A stretch of DNA of 64,000 nucleotides from Paractinoplanes lichenicola (GCF_016785085.1 NZ_JAENHO010000021.1:45986-109985); one strand, 5' to 3'; numbered from the stretch's first letter, positions 14,969-24,557 are shown. A program made the numbers and translations. Notes: generated from the sequence alone by a model not told the origin.

Positions 14969-17878
14969 GTGCAGTCCGACGTGAGTGCCCTGCGAGGCCG
15001 AGGCGAGCTTCTCGCGACGATCGAGAGCCGCCTCGGCGCGGGCGGCGGGGTCGCCCTGCACGGCCCGGCCGGCATCGGCAAGACAGCCCTGCTCGATGCG
15101 GCGGCCGCGGCCGCGTGCGCCCGGGGTGAGCTGGTCGTCCGGCTGCGTCCCGTGCGCTCCGAGCGATCCCTGCCGTACGCGGGTCTGGCCGACCTGATCA
15201 CGCAGCTGCCGCAGCCGGCCCACGACGCCCTGCCCCGCGCCCAGCGCGCCGCTCTCGCCGCTTTGCGGCAGGGACTGGCCCCGCGCGCCGGCGCCCCCGC
15301 CCTGGCCCGCCGTCTCGTGCTGCCGCTGCTGCTCGCCCACAGCGCCCGCCGCCGGCCCGTGCTGCTCGTGCTGGACGACTGCCAGTGGCTCGACGCCGAG
15401 TCGGCCGAGCTGATCGCCTTCGCCATGCGCCGCCGGCCCGGCCCCCGCGTCCGCGTGATCGCCGCCGAGCGCCGCCCGCACGCGATCGACTCGCCGACCG
15501 GCTCGGCCTCATCGACGGGCAGCTCGGGATCGGCGGCGGACCCTCGGCTCACGGCGTCTTCCTCGTCCGGCCGGCGCCGGGCCGTGCGGCTCTGCCCGGC
15601 GCCGGCCCTGGAGCTGGCCGTTCCGCCGCTCGCGGCCGACGATCTGACCGAGCTGCTCGAGGCCCGCGGTCTGCCCTGCCGGACGGCGAGCCGGCTGCAC
15701 GAGATCAGCGCGGGCAACCCCTACCTGGCGCTCGCGATCGGGGCCGCCCAGCCGCCGGGGGAGGCGTGGCGGCCGGTGCCGCTGCCCGAGGCCGCTCGTG
15801 AGCTGCTGCGCGACTGGCTGGCTGTCCTGCCCGCCGACGTGGCGCGCACCTTGCTGGTCGCCGCGCTGGCCGCCGAGCCCACGGTCACGCTGCTGCGCCG
15901 GGCGGGCCGCGAGGACGCCGTACGGGATCTGCGGGTGGCCGCCGCGGCCGGTGTCGTCGCGGTCGCCGGTGAGCGGGTCCGGTTCACCCCGCCCCTGCTG
16001 GCCACCGTGATCGCCGAGGACGCGCCGGCCGGCGACCGCGCCGAGGCGCACACCGCGCTGGCCGCCGGGGCCGTCGACCCTGTGCAGGCACTGCGCCACC
16101 AGGCTCTGTGCAGTTCGGTTCCGGACGCCGCGGTGGCCCGCTCGCTGGCCGAGGCAGCCGGGCGCGTGTCCGGCCGGCTGGCCGCCGAGCTCTATCTGCT
16201 GGCCGCCGACCGCTGCCCGGCGCCGGCTCTTCCCCCGGGCCGGCCGCCGGCCGCCGGCCGCAGCCCCGCGCCGGCCCAGCACGTCGGCCAGGAACCGCGC
16301 ACGCACGCCGACCGGCGGCTCGACTGGCTGGTCGCGGCGGCCCGCGACGGGCTCGCCGGGGGAGCGGCCGCCCTGGCCGGCCGGGCCGCCGAGGCCGTGC
16401 TGGCCGCGCCCGGCGCGCCCGCCGGTCACCGGGTGCGGGCCCGCCTGGTGCTGATCGACCTGGCCGGGCAGGGGCTGGCCGAGATGGGTGAGATGTTCGC
16501 GGCCGCCCTGGCCGAGGCGGGCGACGACCCGGCCCTGAGCGCCCCGGTGCGGTTGCGCCGCACGTGGGCCGCGCTGCTCACCGGCGACCCGGACCGCGCG
16601 GCCGACGAGGCGGCGAAGACGGCCCTGGCCGCCCGCCGCGCCGGCGACCCGACCACCGAGGCGATGGCGTTGAGCGTGCTGGCCCAGATCGAGCGGCTGC
16701 GCGGCGAGCCCGGCTGGGCCGACACCCTGACCCAGGCTCTGGTGCTGCCGGCCACCCCGGCCCCGGACTGGCTGCACTACGGCCCGCGCTACGTGGCGGC
16801 CCGCTTCGCCATGATGGACGACCGGCTCGACGAGGCCCGCGCCGCGCTGCTCGGCCTGCTGGTGACGGCCGAGCAGGACCGCATCGGCGAGGCCCGGGTC
16901 GAGGTGCTGCGCAGCCTGTCCGAGGTGGCCACCCGGGCCGGGCGGTGCCGCGAGGCGCTCAGCTACGCGCACCGGGCCGTCCGCGCCGCCCAGCGGGCCG
17001 GCCTGAGCCCGGGGCCGACCTGGTACACGGCGGCGATCGCCGAGCTGGCCGGGGGCAGCCTGGCCGCGGCGGCCGGGTTCGCCCGCCGGGGCGTGCGCGC
17101 CTCCGAGCAGGAGGGCGACACCCTCTATCTGCGCCGCAACCTGCACGCGCTGGGCCAGGCCGAGTTGCGGGCGGGCGAGACCCGGGCCGGCGTGGCGGCG
17201 CTGCGGCGGCTGCGCGACCTCGACTCCGGGTTCGCCGGGGCCGACCCGATGATCGTGCGCTGGCACGGCGACCTGGCCGGCGGGCTGGCCGCGCTGGGCG
17301 AGCACAGCGAGGCGGTGGCCACGCTGGTCGCCGGGCGGGCCGCCGCCGAGCGCCTGGGCGAGAACCCGGGCCTGGCCGGCTATCTCGACCGGGCGGCCGC
17401 GGTGGTGCTCTCCGAGAGCGGCCAGGCCGACTCGGCCGTGCTGCTGTCGGCGTCGGCGGCCCAGCATTTCGAGCAGCTGCACCAGCCTATCGAGCAGGCC
17501 CACGCGCTGCTCGTGCAGGGCAGCGCCGAGCGGCGCCGCCGCCGGTACGCGGCCGCCCGCCTGGCCATCGGCGCCGCGCTGGCGATCTTCCTGGCCGCCG
17601 ACGCCAAGCCGTGGGCCGAGCAGACCGAGCGCGCGCTGGCCGGCACGTCGGCCGCGGGCACCCCGATCGACCTGGGCCTGACCTCGACCGAGCTGCGCAT
17701 CGCGGTGCTGGTGCGCGACGGCGCGAGCAACCGGGAGATCGCGGGCCGCCTCTATCTGAGCGTGAAGACGGTGGAGGCGACGCTGACCCGGATCTATCGC
17801 AAGCTGGGGGTGCGCTCGCGGACGCAACTCTCGTCCCGGCTGCCCACTGTGGTGTCCGAAGTCACCACTAGTGTCTGA
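14969..17878 (+). CDS. LAL-type LuxR-family transcriptional regulator (large ATP-binding)
   Basis: 969 residues from the GTG at 14969 (GGGAGGGCGAC upstream). N-terminal STAND-type ATPase: Walker A GPAGIGKTA at 32-40 and Walker B VLLVLDDCQWLD near 130-141. A long Ala/Leu/Arg-rich region with TPR-like helices follows. The C-terminal LuxR helix-turn-helix is LTSTELRIAVLVRDGASNREIAGRLYLSVKTVEATLTRIYRKLG (about 908-951). A Ser/Gly-rich stretch (SPTGSASSTGSSGSAAD) interrupts the ATPase domain near residue 172. LAL regulators usually activate secondary-metabolism or sugar-uptake genes; the target is not evident here, since no neighbouring operon looks like one. Confidence 0.93.
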   Translation: MQSDVSALRGRGELLATIESRLGAGGGVALHGPAGIGKTALLDAAAAAACARGELVVRLRPVRSERSLPYAGLADLITQLPQPAHDALPRAQRAALAALRQGLAPRAGAPALARRLVLPLLLAHSARRRPVLLVLDDCQWLDAESAELIAFAMRRRPGPRVRVIAAERRPHAIDSPTGSASSTGSSGSAADPRLTASSSSGRRRAVRLCPAPALELAVPPLAADDLTELLEARGLPCRTASRLHEISAGNPYLALAIGAAQPPGEAWRPVPLPEAARELLRDWLAVLPADVARTLLVAALAAEPTVTLLRRAGREDAVRDLRVAAAAGVVAVAGERVRFTPPLLATVIAEDAPAGDRAEAHTALAAGAVDPVQALRHQALCSSVPDAAVARSLAEAAGRVSGRLAAELYLLAADRCPAPALPPGRPPAAGRSPAPAQHVGQEPRTHADRRLDWLVAAARDGLAGGAAALAGRAAEAVLAAPGAPAGHRVRARLVLIDLAGQGLAEMGEMFAAALAEAGDDPALSAPVRLRRTWAALLTGDPDRAADEAAKTALAARRAGDPTTEAMALSVLAQIERLRGEPGWADTLTQALVLPATPAPDWLHYGPRYVAARFAMMDDRLDEARAALLGLLVTAEQDRIGEARVEVLRSLSEVATRAGRCREALSYAHRAVRAAQRAGLSPGPTWYTAAIAELAGGSLAAAAGFARRGVRASEQEGDTLYLRRNLHALGQAELRAGETRAGVAALRRLRDLDSGFAGADPMIVRWHGDLAGGLAALGEHSEAVATLVAGRAAAERLGENPGLAGYLDRAAAVVLSESGQADSAVLLSASAAQHFEQLHQPIEQAHALLVQGSAERRRRRYAAARLAIGAALAIFLAADAKPWAEQTERALAGTSAAGTPIDLGLTSTELRIAVLVRDGASNREIAGRLYLSVKTVEATLTRIYRKLGVRSRTQLSSRLPTVVSEVTTSV

Positions 17879-18047
17879 CCAGCCACTTCGCTACTCGGAG
17901 TGACCCCGGCAACAGGAATCCGGTGGCCGCCATCACTTCCGTCTCGCAAGTTTTACCTGCTTGATTTGGGTATGAAGCGCGGCTCGCGGATCGTTGTACA
18001 GGAAGGCGACGAGGCCTATCGCCATGACGATCCGTAAGGAGACGGCC

Positions 18048-18305
18048 ATGCAGTTCACGACCACGCTTCGCGACGCACGCACCGCGCTGGCGAACCGCCG
18101 CACCATGCGCGTCGCCCACCGCCGGCTCGCCGAGGAGCTGTCGTCGTTCCGTTCCACCGCCGAGCGCGCCGAGCTCGACGAGCTCCTCAGCCGGCACACC
18201 GCCGAGGAGACCGAGCAGATCCGCGAGATCCTCTACCGCCAGGACGTGGCGCGCCAGCAGAGCAGCGGGCGCCAGACCGCCGGCCTGGGTGGATACCTGG
18301 GCTGA
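18048..18305 (+). CDS. Small helical hypothetical protein
   Basis: 85 residues; ATG at 18048 chosen because AAGGAG lies 7 bp upstream (an in-frame ATG at 18024 lacks one). The sequence is highly charged and helical (RRTMRVAHRRLAEELSSFRSTAERAELDELLSRHTAEETEQIREILYRQD) and ends in a short Gly-rich tail. No family recognised and no membrane segment. Probably a cytosolic helical bundle or small DNA/protein-binding factor. It stands alone, followed by a strong terminator. The 170 bp before it hold no other feature I can support. Confidence 0.7.
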   Translation: MQFTTTLRDARTALANRRTMRVAHRRLAEELSSFRSTAERAELDELLSRHTAEETEQIREILYRQDVARQQSSGRQTAGLGGYLG

Positions 18306-18321
18306 CCCACAAGCGCACACG

Positions 18322-18355
18322 AAGCCGGCCCCGGAGATCGCTCCGGGGCCGGCTT
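18322..18355. terminator. Strong bidirectional terminator
   Basis: AAGCCGGCCCCGGAG pairs perfectly over 15 bp with CTCCGGGGCCGGCTT around the loop ATCG, followed by TCTCGTTT. It separates the convergent genes ending at 18305 and 18369. Confidence 0.92.
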
Positions 18356-18368
18356 TCTCGTTTCCGGG

Positions 18369-19367
18369 TCAGCCGCGGCGTTCCTTGTCGGAGGCGCGCA
18401 GGCTGCCGGCGTGGGCCTTGGTGTCCGGATCCTTGCGCGACTTCATCAGGCTGGCCACGGTCGTGACGGCCAGGACGCCGATGATGACGATGAGCGAGAG
18501 CGAGGTCGGGATCTCCGGCGCCGACTTGGTGATGTCCTCGTGCAGCCAGTGCAGGATCAGCTTGACGCCGATGAAGGCCAGGATGACCGACAGGCCCGCC
18601 GAGAGGTAGACCAGGCGGTCGAGCAGGCCCTTGACGAGGAAGAACAGCGCTCGCAGGCCGAGCAGGGCGAAGGCGTTGGCCGCGAAGACGATGAACGCCT
18701 CGTTGGTCACGCCGAACACGGCCGGGATGGAGTCGAGCGCGAACAGCAGGTCGGAGCTGCCGATCGCGATCAGCACGATGAACATCGGCGTGACGACCCG
18801 GCGGCCGTCCACCTTGGTGATCATCTTGCCGCCGATGTAGTCGTCGGTGACCGGCAGGAACCGCTTGCTGGCCTTGACCAGGGCGTTGTCCTCGACGTCG
18901 GGATCCTCGTCGCGATGCCGGAACAGCTGCACCGCCGTGAAGATCAGCAACAGGCCGAAGAGCAGGAACATGAACGAGAAGGCGTTGAGCAGCGTCGCGC
19001 CGAGGGCGATGAAGATGACCCGCAGAATCAGCGCGATGATGATGCCGAAGGTCAGGACCTCCTGCTGATACTTCTCGGGCACGGCGAACGTGGTCATGAT
19101 GATCACGAAGACGAAGAGGTTGTCGACCGACAGGCTCTTCTCGACGATGTAGCCGGCGAAATACTGAGCGCCGAAGTCCCAGCCGGCTACCTGGCCGAAG
19201 ACGATGCCGAACGCGACCGCGACGGCGATGTAGAAGACGGACCAGACTGCCGCCTCGCGGAAGCCGACGGCGTGCGGCCTGAGCACGCCGAGAGTCAGGT
19301 CGAGGGCGAGCAGGGCGACGATGACCCCGATGGTCAGCGTCCAGCCGAGCGCGTTGACCTCAAGCAT
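18369..19367 (-). CDS. TerC-family integral membrane protein
   Basis: 332 residues from the ATG at 19367 with GGAGG 10 bp upstream. About nine hydrophobic segments; the family core FAGYIVEKSLSVDNLFVFVIIMTTF and AIGSSDLLFALDSIPAVFGVT carries the conserved acidic residues thought to bind metal. TerC/Alx proteins export manganese or act with secreted metalloproteins; in many bacteria they are linked to tellurite tolerance. The tail after the last helix is short and charged. A 150-nt leader lies upstream, but I cannot match it to the Mn2+ (yybP-ykoY) riboswitch. Confidence 0.93.
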   Translation of the reverse strand: MLEVNALGWTLTIGVIVALLALDLTLGVLRPHAVGFREAAVWSVFYIAVAVAFGIVFGQVAGWDFGAQYFAGYIVEKSLSVDNLFVFVIIMTTFAVPEKYQQEVLTFGIIIALILRVIFIALGATLLNAFSFMFLLFGLLLIFTAVQLFRHRDEDPDVEDNALVKASKRFLPVTDDYIGGKMITKVDGRRVVTPMFIVLIAIGSSDLLFALDSIPAVFGVTNEAFIVFAANAFALLGLRALFFLVKGLLDRLVYLSAGLSVILAFIGVKLILHWLHEDITKSAPEIPTSLSLIVIIGVLAVTTVASLMKSRKDPDTKAHAGSLRASDKERRG

Positions 19368-19937
19368 GGGGAAGGAACCTCCGGGCGATAAGCGGGGGGC
19401 AACCTGTTGATCGTCCTCGGTTGACCTGGGAGCTTGCTGAAGGCGACCCTGTCTAGCTGGGATTTTAGCTTCCGAAGGGAATCGCGCCACTCGGAACGGC
19501 AGTTTCCCGCGGCCATGCTCGCCGGGGCGGCCGATCAAACGGTCGATGACTACCCTCAGTGCTGCTGCATTCTTTTCACCACTGTCCGTCATCGTTACTT
19601 GAGGCTTCGGCCGTCCCGCTCCGGCGGTACGCCAAATGCATCGACCGACGTGCATCAAACAGTTTTTTCTGATTCGCGCTCAACTCGTTTGGAAGCAAAA
19701 GATACCTGGTCAGAGACATGATGCAGAATGCATTCTCGATCTGCCCACATCGGACCAAAATTGGGTCCCAAGAGGACGTTGCGCGACGTTGACCTCGCTG
19801 GCATGCTACGCGATGTCGTTCTGGGGGACGCAGACCGTAACGTTGGTTCATAGCTGTAAGCATCACTTTCGGTAATCGCGGGGCGAGGTTAGCGCGCGTC
19901 ACCCCGCGTGAGTACCGGAGTGGAGAGGAGAAGTGCC
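19368..19937. other. 570-bp gene-free, AT-richer intergenic region
   Basis: No convincing gene. The stretch 19600-19880 is clearly lower in GC than its flanks (runs such as GTTTTTTCTG, CCAAAATTGGG). It holds the imperfect palindrome GGACCAAAATTGGGTCC at 19752-19768, a possible operator. It must contain the promoters of terC (minus) and the GPP34 gene (plus). Frames open across it lack ribosome sites and family resemblance. Confidence 0.6.
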
Positions 19938-20588
19938 GTGACGGCATCGGCACAGCTACCCCTCGCCGACGATCTCTTCCTCACCGCGCACGACACGGTC
20001 AAGGGCAAGTGCCTGCTCTCCCCGGCGACGCTCGGCCTCGGCATGGCCGCCGCCCTCATCGGAGAGCTCGTGCTCTGGCGCCGCCTCGACGTGGTGGACG
20101 GAAAACTCCAGATCATCGACGACCGACCCACCGGCGATCCCGCCGCGAACGCCGTTCTCGACCAGCTGCTGCGCGAGGGCCACCACCGGCTCGTCCGGGA
20201 CTGGATCTCGTTCCTCGCCACCGGCGTCGCGACCGACCTGGTCGAACGCCGGCTCGCCCGGGCTGCCCTCGTGCAGCGGCAGGAGAAGCGGGGCCTGTTC
20301 GGCAGCAAGGTCTCCTTCGTGCCCTCCGACTCGATGATCGCCGGCTGGCCCGCCACCCGGATCCGCACGTTCGTCGGCCGCGGCGAGCTGCTCGACATCC
20401 CCGACCTGGTCCTCACCGGGCTGATCCTGGCCACCGGTCTCGACCAGCACGTCTTCCTCACCCTCGACACCCGTGACCGCACGGCGCTGTTCGACCAGCT
20501 CAAGCGCAGGCTGCCGGCCATGCTGCTCGAGCTCGTGGGCCAGGCCGAGGCCGCGGTGGGCGACGCCGTGATGGCCCGGCGCGCCTGA
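19938..20588 (+). CDS. GPP34 (GOLPH3/VPS74)-family protein
   Basis: 216 residues from the GTG at 19938, chosen because GAGAGGAG lies 7 bp upstream; a GTG at 19908 is in frame but lacks a site. The opening LPLADDLFLTAHD and LLSPATLGLGMAAALIGELVLWRRLDV are typical of bacterial GPP34 proteins, whose eukaryotic relatives bind phosphatidylinositol 4-phosphate. Actinobacterial members are peripheral membrane proteins of unknown role. It lies 51 bp before the amino-acid permease gene and could be co-transcribed. Confidence 0.88.
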   Translation: MTASAQLPLADDLFLTAHDTVKGKCLLSPATLGLGMAAALIGELVLWRRLDVVDGKLQIIDDRPTGDPAANAVLDQLLREGHHRLVRDWISFLATGVATDLVERRLARAALVQRQEKRGLFGSKVSFVPSDSMIAGWPATRIRTFVGRGELLDIPDLVLTGLILATGLDQHVFLTLDTRDRTALFDQLKRRLPAMLLELVGQAEAAVGDAVMARRA

Positions 20589-20639
20589 CCCTCCCCGAAC
20601 CCTTCTCAAACCCCCTTCTCAACCCCTCCTGGAGAACGC

Positions 20640-22154
20640 GTGTCCGCCACCACTACCAAACCGCCCCAGAGCCAGCTCTCGACAGCTTTGGCTCGCGACC
20701 GCCTCGGCGTCGCCGCGGTGGTCTTCTTCGTCATGTCGGCCGCCGCGCCGCTCACCGTCGTCGCCGGTGTCGTGCCGACCGGCCTCGCCGTCACGGGGCT
20801 GACGAGCATCTCCATCGCCTTCGTGGCGGTCGCCGTCGTGCTCGCGATCTTCGCGGTCGGCTACGTCGCCATGGCCCGGCACATCGCCAACGCCGGCGCG
20901 TTCTACGCCTACATCTCGCAGGGCATCGGCCGCCCGCTCGGCGTCGGCGCGTCCTGGGTGGCGCTGCTCGCCTACAACATGTTCCAGATCGCCGCGTACG
21001 GCGGCTTCGGCGCGATCGCGTCCCCGCTGTTCGACAAGTGGTTCGGCCTGGACGTCTCGTGGTGGGTGCTCGCGCTCGTCGTGTGGGCGCTGACCGCCGT
21101 CCTCGGCGTCCGCGACGTCGCCGTCAACGGCAAGGTCCTGGCCACCCTGCTGGTCGCCGAGATCATCGTCGTCTTCGCGTTCAGCATCGCCGACATCTTC
21201 TCGCCGAACTTCCAGGCCTCCTCGGCCCCCGTCGACGTGACCAGCCTGGCCGGCGCCGGCTCGGGCGCGCTGCTGGCCATGGCGATCACCGGCTTCGTCG
21301 GCTTCGAGCAGTCCGTGGTGTTCAGCGAGGAGTCGCGCGACCCGCGCCGTACGGTGCCTCGCGCCACCTACATCGCCATCTCGCTGATCGCCGTGCTCTA
21401 CGGCTTCGCGGCCTGGGCGATGATCTCGGGCGCCGGTGACGACGTCGTCGGCCGGGCCGGCGCCGAGGGCCCCGACCTGTTCTTCAACGTCGCCTCCGAC
21501 CAGCTCGGCGGGCGCGCCGTCGACCTCGGCTACGCGCTCTTCCTGACGTCGCTGATCGCCGCGATGATCTCGTTCCACAACATCATCGCCCGCTACATGT
21601 TCTCGCTCGGCCGCGAGGGCGTGCTGCCGCGCGCCTTCGGCCGTACGGTGCCCGGAACCGGCGCCCCCAAGAACGGCTCGCTGATCCAGAGCGCGCTCGG
21701 CCTGGCCGTCATCGTCGTCTACGCCGTCGCGGGCTGGGACCCGCTGGTCAACCTGTTCTTCTGGGGCGGCAGCGGCGGCGGCATCGGCGTGCTCCTGCTG
21801 ATCACGCTGACCTCGATCGCGGTCATCGGCTACTTCGTCAAGCACCCCGAGGGCGAGGACTTCTGGCACCGCCTCGGCGCGCCCGTCCTGGGCACGGTCC
21901 TGCTGCTGATCATGTCGTACCTGGCGCTGAGCAACATCGCCACGCTGTTCGGTGTCGAGGAGGGCAGCAAGCCGACCTGGGTCGTGCCGCTCGCGTTCGC
22001 CGTCCTGCTGGTCGCGGGCGTCGCCTGGGCGCTGATCCTGCGCAGCACCCGTCCCCAGGTGTACGCGGGCATCGGCCTGGGCGCCCGCAGTGCCTCCTCG
22101 ACCGGCGGCTTCTCGGCCGCCCTGGCTTCCACCGACGCTAAGGACCACCAGTGA
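20640..22154 (+). CDS. APC-superfamily amino-acid/amine permease
   Basis: 504 residues from the GTG at 20640 (TGGAG upstream). About twelve membrane helices. The first helix region (FVMSAAAPLTVVAGVVPTG) carries the GxG-like unwound substrate site, and FVGFEQSVVFSEESRDPRRTVPRATY is the conserved APC loop between helices 6 and 7. It imports amino acids, amines or similar solutes by cation coupling or exchange. Its TGA overlaps the GTG of a GNAT acetyltransferase gene, so uptake and acetylation of one substrate may be linked. Confidence 0.92.
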   Translation: MSATTTKPPQSQLSTALARDRLGVAAVVFFVMSAAAPLTVVAGVVPTGLAVTGLTSISIAFVAVAVVLAIFAVGYVAMARHIANAGAFYAYISQGIGRPLGVGASWVALLAYNMFQIAAYGGFGAIASPLFDKWFGLDVSWWVLALVVWALTAVLGVRDVAVNGKVLATLLVAEIIVVFAFSIADIFSPNFQASSAPVDVTSLAGAGSGALLAMAITGFVGFEQSVVFSEESRDPRRTVPRATYIAISLIAVLYGFAAWAMISGAGDDVVGRAGAEGPDLFFNVASDQLGGRAVDLGYALFLTSLIAAMISFHNIIARYMFSLGREGVLPRAFGRTVPGTGAPKNGSLIQSALGLAVIVVYAVAGWDPLVNLFFWGGSGGGIGVLLLITLTSIAVIGYFVKHPEGEDFWHRLGAPVLGTVLLLIMSYLALSNIATLFGVEEGSKPTWVVPLAFAVLLVAGVAWALILRSTRPQVYAGIGLGARSASSTGGFSAALASTDAKDHQ

Positions 22155-22750
22155 CGTACCCCGAGATCCGCCCGGCCCGCGACGAGGAGATCCCCGCCGT
22201 CGGCCACCTGATCAGCCACTCCTTCTTCGACCTCGACGCGAACGCCTACCTGGTGCCGCCGCTCGACGACCGGTTGAAGGTGATGGCCGACTTCTTCACG
22301 CTGCTGACCGAGCACGCCCAGAAGTACGGCCGGGTCGACGTGATCGACCTGCCCGACGGGGGCGGACTGGCCGCGACCGCGGTGTGGTTCGACTACACCC
22401 GCGAGGCGCCCGACCCCGAGGCGTACGAGGAAAGGCTGAACGCCCTGGCCGGCGAGTACATCGACCGGTTCGTCGCGCTGGACCTGCTGTTCGAGAAGCA
22501 CCACCCGCACGACGCGCACTGGCACCTCGCGTTCCTGGCCGTCCACCCCGACCACCAGGAGCACGGCCTCGGCAGCAAGCTGATGGCCCGCACCCACGAG
22601 GAGCTCGACAAGGCCGGCGTCCCGGCCTATCTGGAGGCCACGAACCACAACAACGTGCGCCTCTACCACCGGGTCGGGTATGCCGACATGGACCCGTTCG
22701 AGATGCTGCTGCCCGACGGCACTCCCTTCTATCGCATGTGGCGCGCCTGA
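22151..22750 (+). CDS. GNAT-family N-acetyltransferase
   Basis: 199 residues, coupled by GTGA overlap to the permease. The acetyl-CoA site appears as LAVHPDHQEHGLGSKLMARTHEELD (motif A, Q/RxxGxG/A type), followed by VPAYLEATNHNNVRLYHRVGY (motif B). The substrate is unknown; the neighbouring APC carrier suggests an amino acid or amine. Cytosolic. Confidence 0.9.
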   Translation: MTYPEIRPARDEEIPAVGHLISHSFFDLDANAYLVPPLDDRLKVMADFFTLLTEHAQKYGRVDVIDLPDGGGLAATAVWFDYTREAPDPEAYEERLNALAGEYIDRFVALDLLFEKHHPHDAHWHLAFLAVHPDHQEHGLGSKLMARTHEELDKAGVPAYLEATNHNNVRLYHRVGYADMDPFEMLLPDGTPFYRMWRA

Positions 22751-22762
22751 CGGTGCTGTGCG

Positions 22763-22791
22763 GGGGCGCGGCCACCGTCCGGCCGCGCCCC
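22763..22791. terminator. Bidirectional hairpin terminator
   Basis: GGGGCGCGGCC (22763-22773) pairs perfectly with GGCCGCGCCCC (22781-22791), 11 bp with a 7-nt loop, in the 43 bp between convergent genes ending at 22750 and 22794. Confidence 0.82.
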
Positions 22792-22793
22792 GC

Positions 22794-24557
22794 TCACCAG
22801 CTGAACTCCGGCCCGCGTGCGGTGCCGCCCGGGAGCAGCGGCCGGGACGTGTATTCCCACGTCTGCACCAGCACCAGCCGCCGCCCGTGCGGGGGATTCA
22901 GGTCGACCGGTCCGCACGAGTGCTTCAGCGCGAAGTCGGTGAACATCAAACCCTCGCACTTGTACGGTCCGGCCAGCACCTCGTTGCTCGAGGCGTCCCG
23001 CAGGGTCAGCGCGATGTCGGCCTGCACGCCCGGCATCGCCTCCATCTGACCCACCACCCGTACGCCGCCACCCAGCGCATGACAGGGCCGCGCCAGCACC
23101 GGGTGGCCCAGATCCCAGTCGTACTGGTCGCCGCACTGCCACGGGCCGAACGTCGCCTCGGCCCGCGCGCCGCCCGGCCCGGCCGAGGCGCCCACCCCCA
23201 CTCCCACGCCGACGCCCCCGCCGCCCGGCTTCGCGATTCGGGTCGGCGTGACCGTGGGCGTGGCCGCCGCCTCGGGCAGCGCCGGTGGGGGACTCGGGGC
23301 CACGGCCGCGAGCGCCGGCAGCCCGGCGGCCGCCGCCGCGGACGGGTTGCCGCTCGCCCCGGCCGCGCCGCTGGGGCCCAACCGGCTCTGCCCGCTCGGT
23401 CCTGACTTCGGCGCGGACTGCGGGGCGGCCACGGCCGGGTCGCCGCCGCTGTCACGCAGCAACTGCCACGCGTTGAAGCCGCTCACGCCGGACATGGCCA
23501 GGATTCCGGCCATCAGCGCGACCATCGCCCACGGCCGCCGCCACATCCACGAGCGGGGGCCGTTGCGCGGCCGCTTGCGGGCGGGGGTGCGGCGGACCGA
23601 CGGGTGCGGCACCGCGCGCACGCCGAGGTGAGGCGTGGCGGTGAGGACTTCCTCCCGTTCCGGCTCGGGGACGGGCAGCGCGGGCACCCCGGCCGTCGCG
23701 CGGGCCAGCTCGCGCAGCGCGGCGCCCAGCTCGGCGGCGGTCGGGCGGCGGTCCGGGTCCTTGGTCAGGCACCACGTGATCAGTTCCCACACCGGGTGCG
23801 GCAGGCCGGGCGGGCGTTGCGGGGTCTCGTCGAGATGCCCGCGGAGCACCGCGAGCGGCTCTCCCGCGTACGGGGGAAAGCCTGTGACCAGCTCGAAGAG
23901 GACGACCCCGGCCGAGTAGACGTCGGACGCGGGCACCGCCTCGCCCTGGATCGCCTCGGGCGCCATGTAATGCGGCGTGCCCACGATGGCCTGCGGGGTG
24001 GTGAGACCGGCGGTGTCGAGCACCCGGGCGATGCCGAAATCGGTCAGGCGCACCGCGAGCCGGCCACCGTCGTCCTGCAGCAGGATGTTGTCGGGCTTGA
24101 CGTCGCGGTGCACCACCCCCAGCTCGTGGGCCTGGGTGAGGGCGGCGGCGACCTGGGCCAGCAGGTCGGCGGCGTCGGCCGGGGCCAAAGTGCCCTCGGC
24201 GCGCAGGTGGGTGCGCAGGCTGCCGCCCGAGACGTAATCCATGACCAGGGCCAGCGACCCGCCCGCGCTGAACAGGTCGCGGACGCCGACGATGTTCTCG
24301 TGGCGCATCATCATCAGGATCGTGCGCTCCTGCACGAACCGGATGACCAGCTTGGGCTGACGCAATAGGCCCTCGTGCAGCAGCTTGACCGCGACGTCGG
24401 CGCCCGACGACCGGTCGATGCCGCGCCAGACCGTGCCGGTGGCGCCATGACCCACCGGGCAGACCAGGACGTACGAGTTGCCGACGAGGCGGCCGCTGAG
24501 ATCGGCCGTGGCCGCCCCGTCGGGGATGCCGTCAGTCATGGAGGGGAGTGACCGCAC
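22794..24557 (-). CDS. Transmembrane serine/threonine protein kinase
   Basis: 587 residues from a GTG at 24557 (GGAAGGA upstream; an ATG at 24539 gives 581 residues but has no ribosome site). Kinase domain, about 25-290: glycine loop GHGATGTVW, VAIK-type Lys in DVAVKLL, catalytic loop HRDVKPDN, DFGIA, and GTPHYMAPE. A basic juxtamembrane stretch (RKRPRNGPRSWMWRRP) leads to one helix (MVALMAGILAMSGVSGF). Outside are a Pro/Ala-rich spacer and a C-terminal domain of about 130 residues with four cysteines (PWQCGDQY, ARPCHALG, YKCEGLMF, HSCGPVDL), probably disulphide-bonded. It has no PASTA repeats, so the sensor is not PknB-like. Ligand unknown. Confidence 0.93.
   Translation of the reverse strand: MRSLPSMTDGIPDGAATADLSGRLVGNSYVLVCPVGHGATGTVWRGIDRSSGADVAVKLLHEGLLRQPKLVIRFVQERTILMMMRHENIVGVRDLFSAGGSLALVMDYVSGGSLRTHLRAEGTLAPADAADLLAQVAAALTQAHELGVVHRDVKPDNILLQDDGGRLAVRLTDFGIARVLDTAGLTTPQAIVGTPHYMAPEAIQGEAVPASDVYSAGVVLFELVTGFPPYAGEPLAVLRGHLDETPQRPPGLPHPVWELITWCLTKDPDRRPTAAELGAALRELARATAGVPALPVPEPEREEVLTATPHLGVRAVPHPSVRRTPARKRPRNGPRSWMWRRPWAMVALMAGILAMSGVSGFNAWQLLRDSGGDPAVAAPQSAPKSGPSGQSRLGPSGAAGASGNPSAAAAAGLPALAAVAPSPPPALPEAAATPTVTPTRIAKPGGGGVGVGVGVGASAGPGGARAEATFGPWQCGDQYDWDLGHPVLARPCHALGGGVRVVGQMEAMPGVQADIALTLRDASSNEVLAGPYKCEGLMFTDFALKHSCGPVDLNPPHGRRLVLVQTWEYTSRPLLPGGTARGPEFSW

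Noticed and set aside
15509..17827. A 772-codon open frame antisense to the LAL regulator
   Set aside because: Arg/Gly/Pro/His-rich composition typical of antisense artefacts; the plus strand has ATPase and LuxR motifs.
19368..19560. Mn2+ (yybP-ykoY) riboswitch before terC
   Set aside because: TerC genes often have one, but I could not find its conserved loop sequences in this leader; a covariance search would decide.
19434..19953. Short open frames on both strands between terC and the GPP34 gene
   Set aside because: No ribosome sites, odd amino-acid composition and no recognisable domains.
20619..22148. A 509-codon Asp/Arg/Glu-rich frame antisense to the APC permease
   Set aside because: Composition is the mirror of a hydrophobic membrane protein; no start signals or domains.
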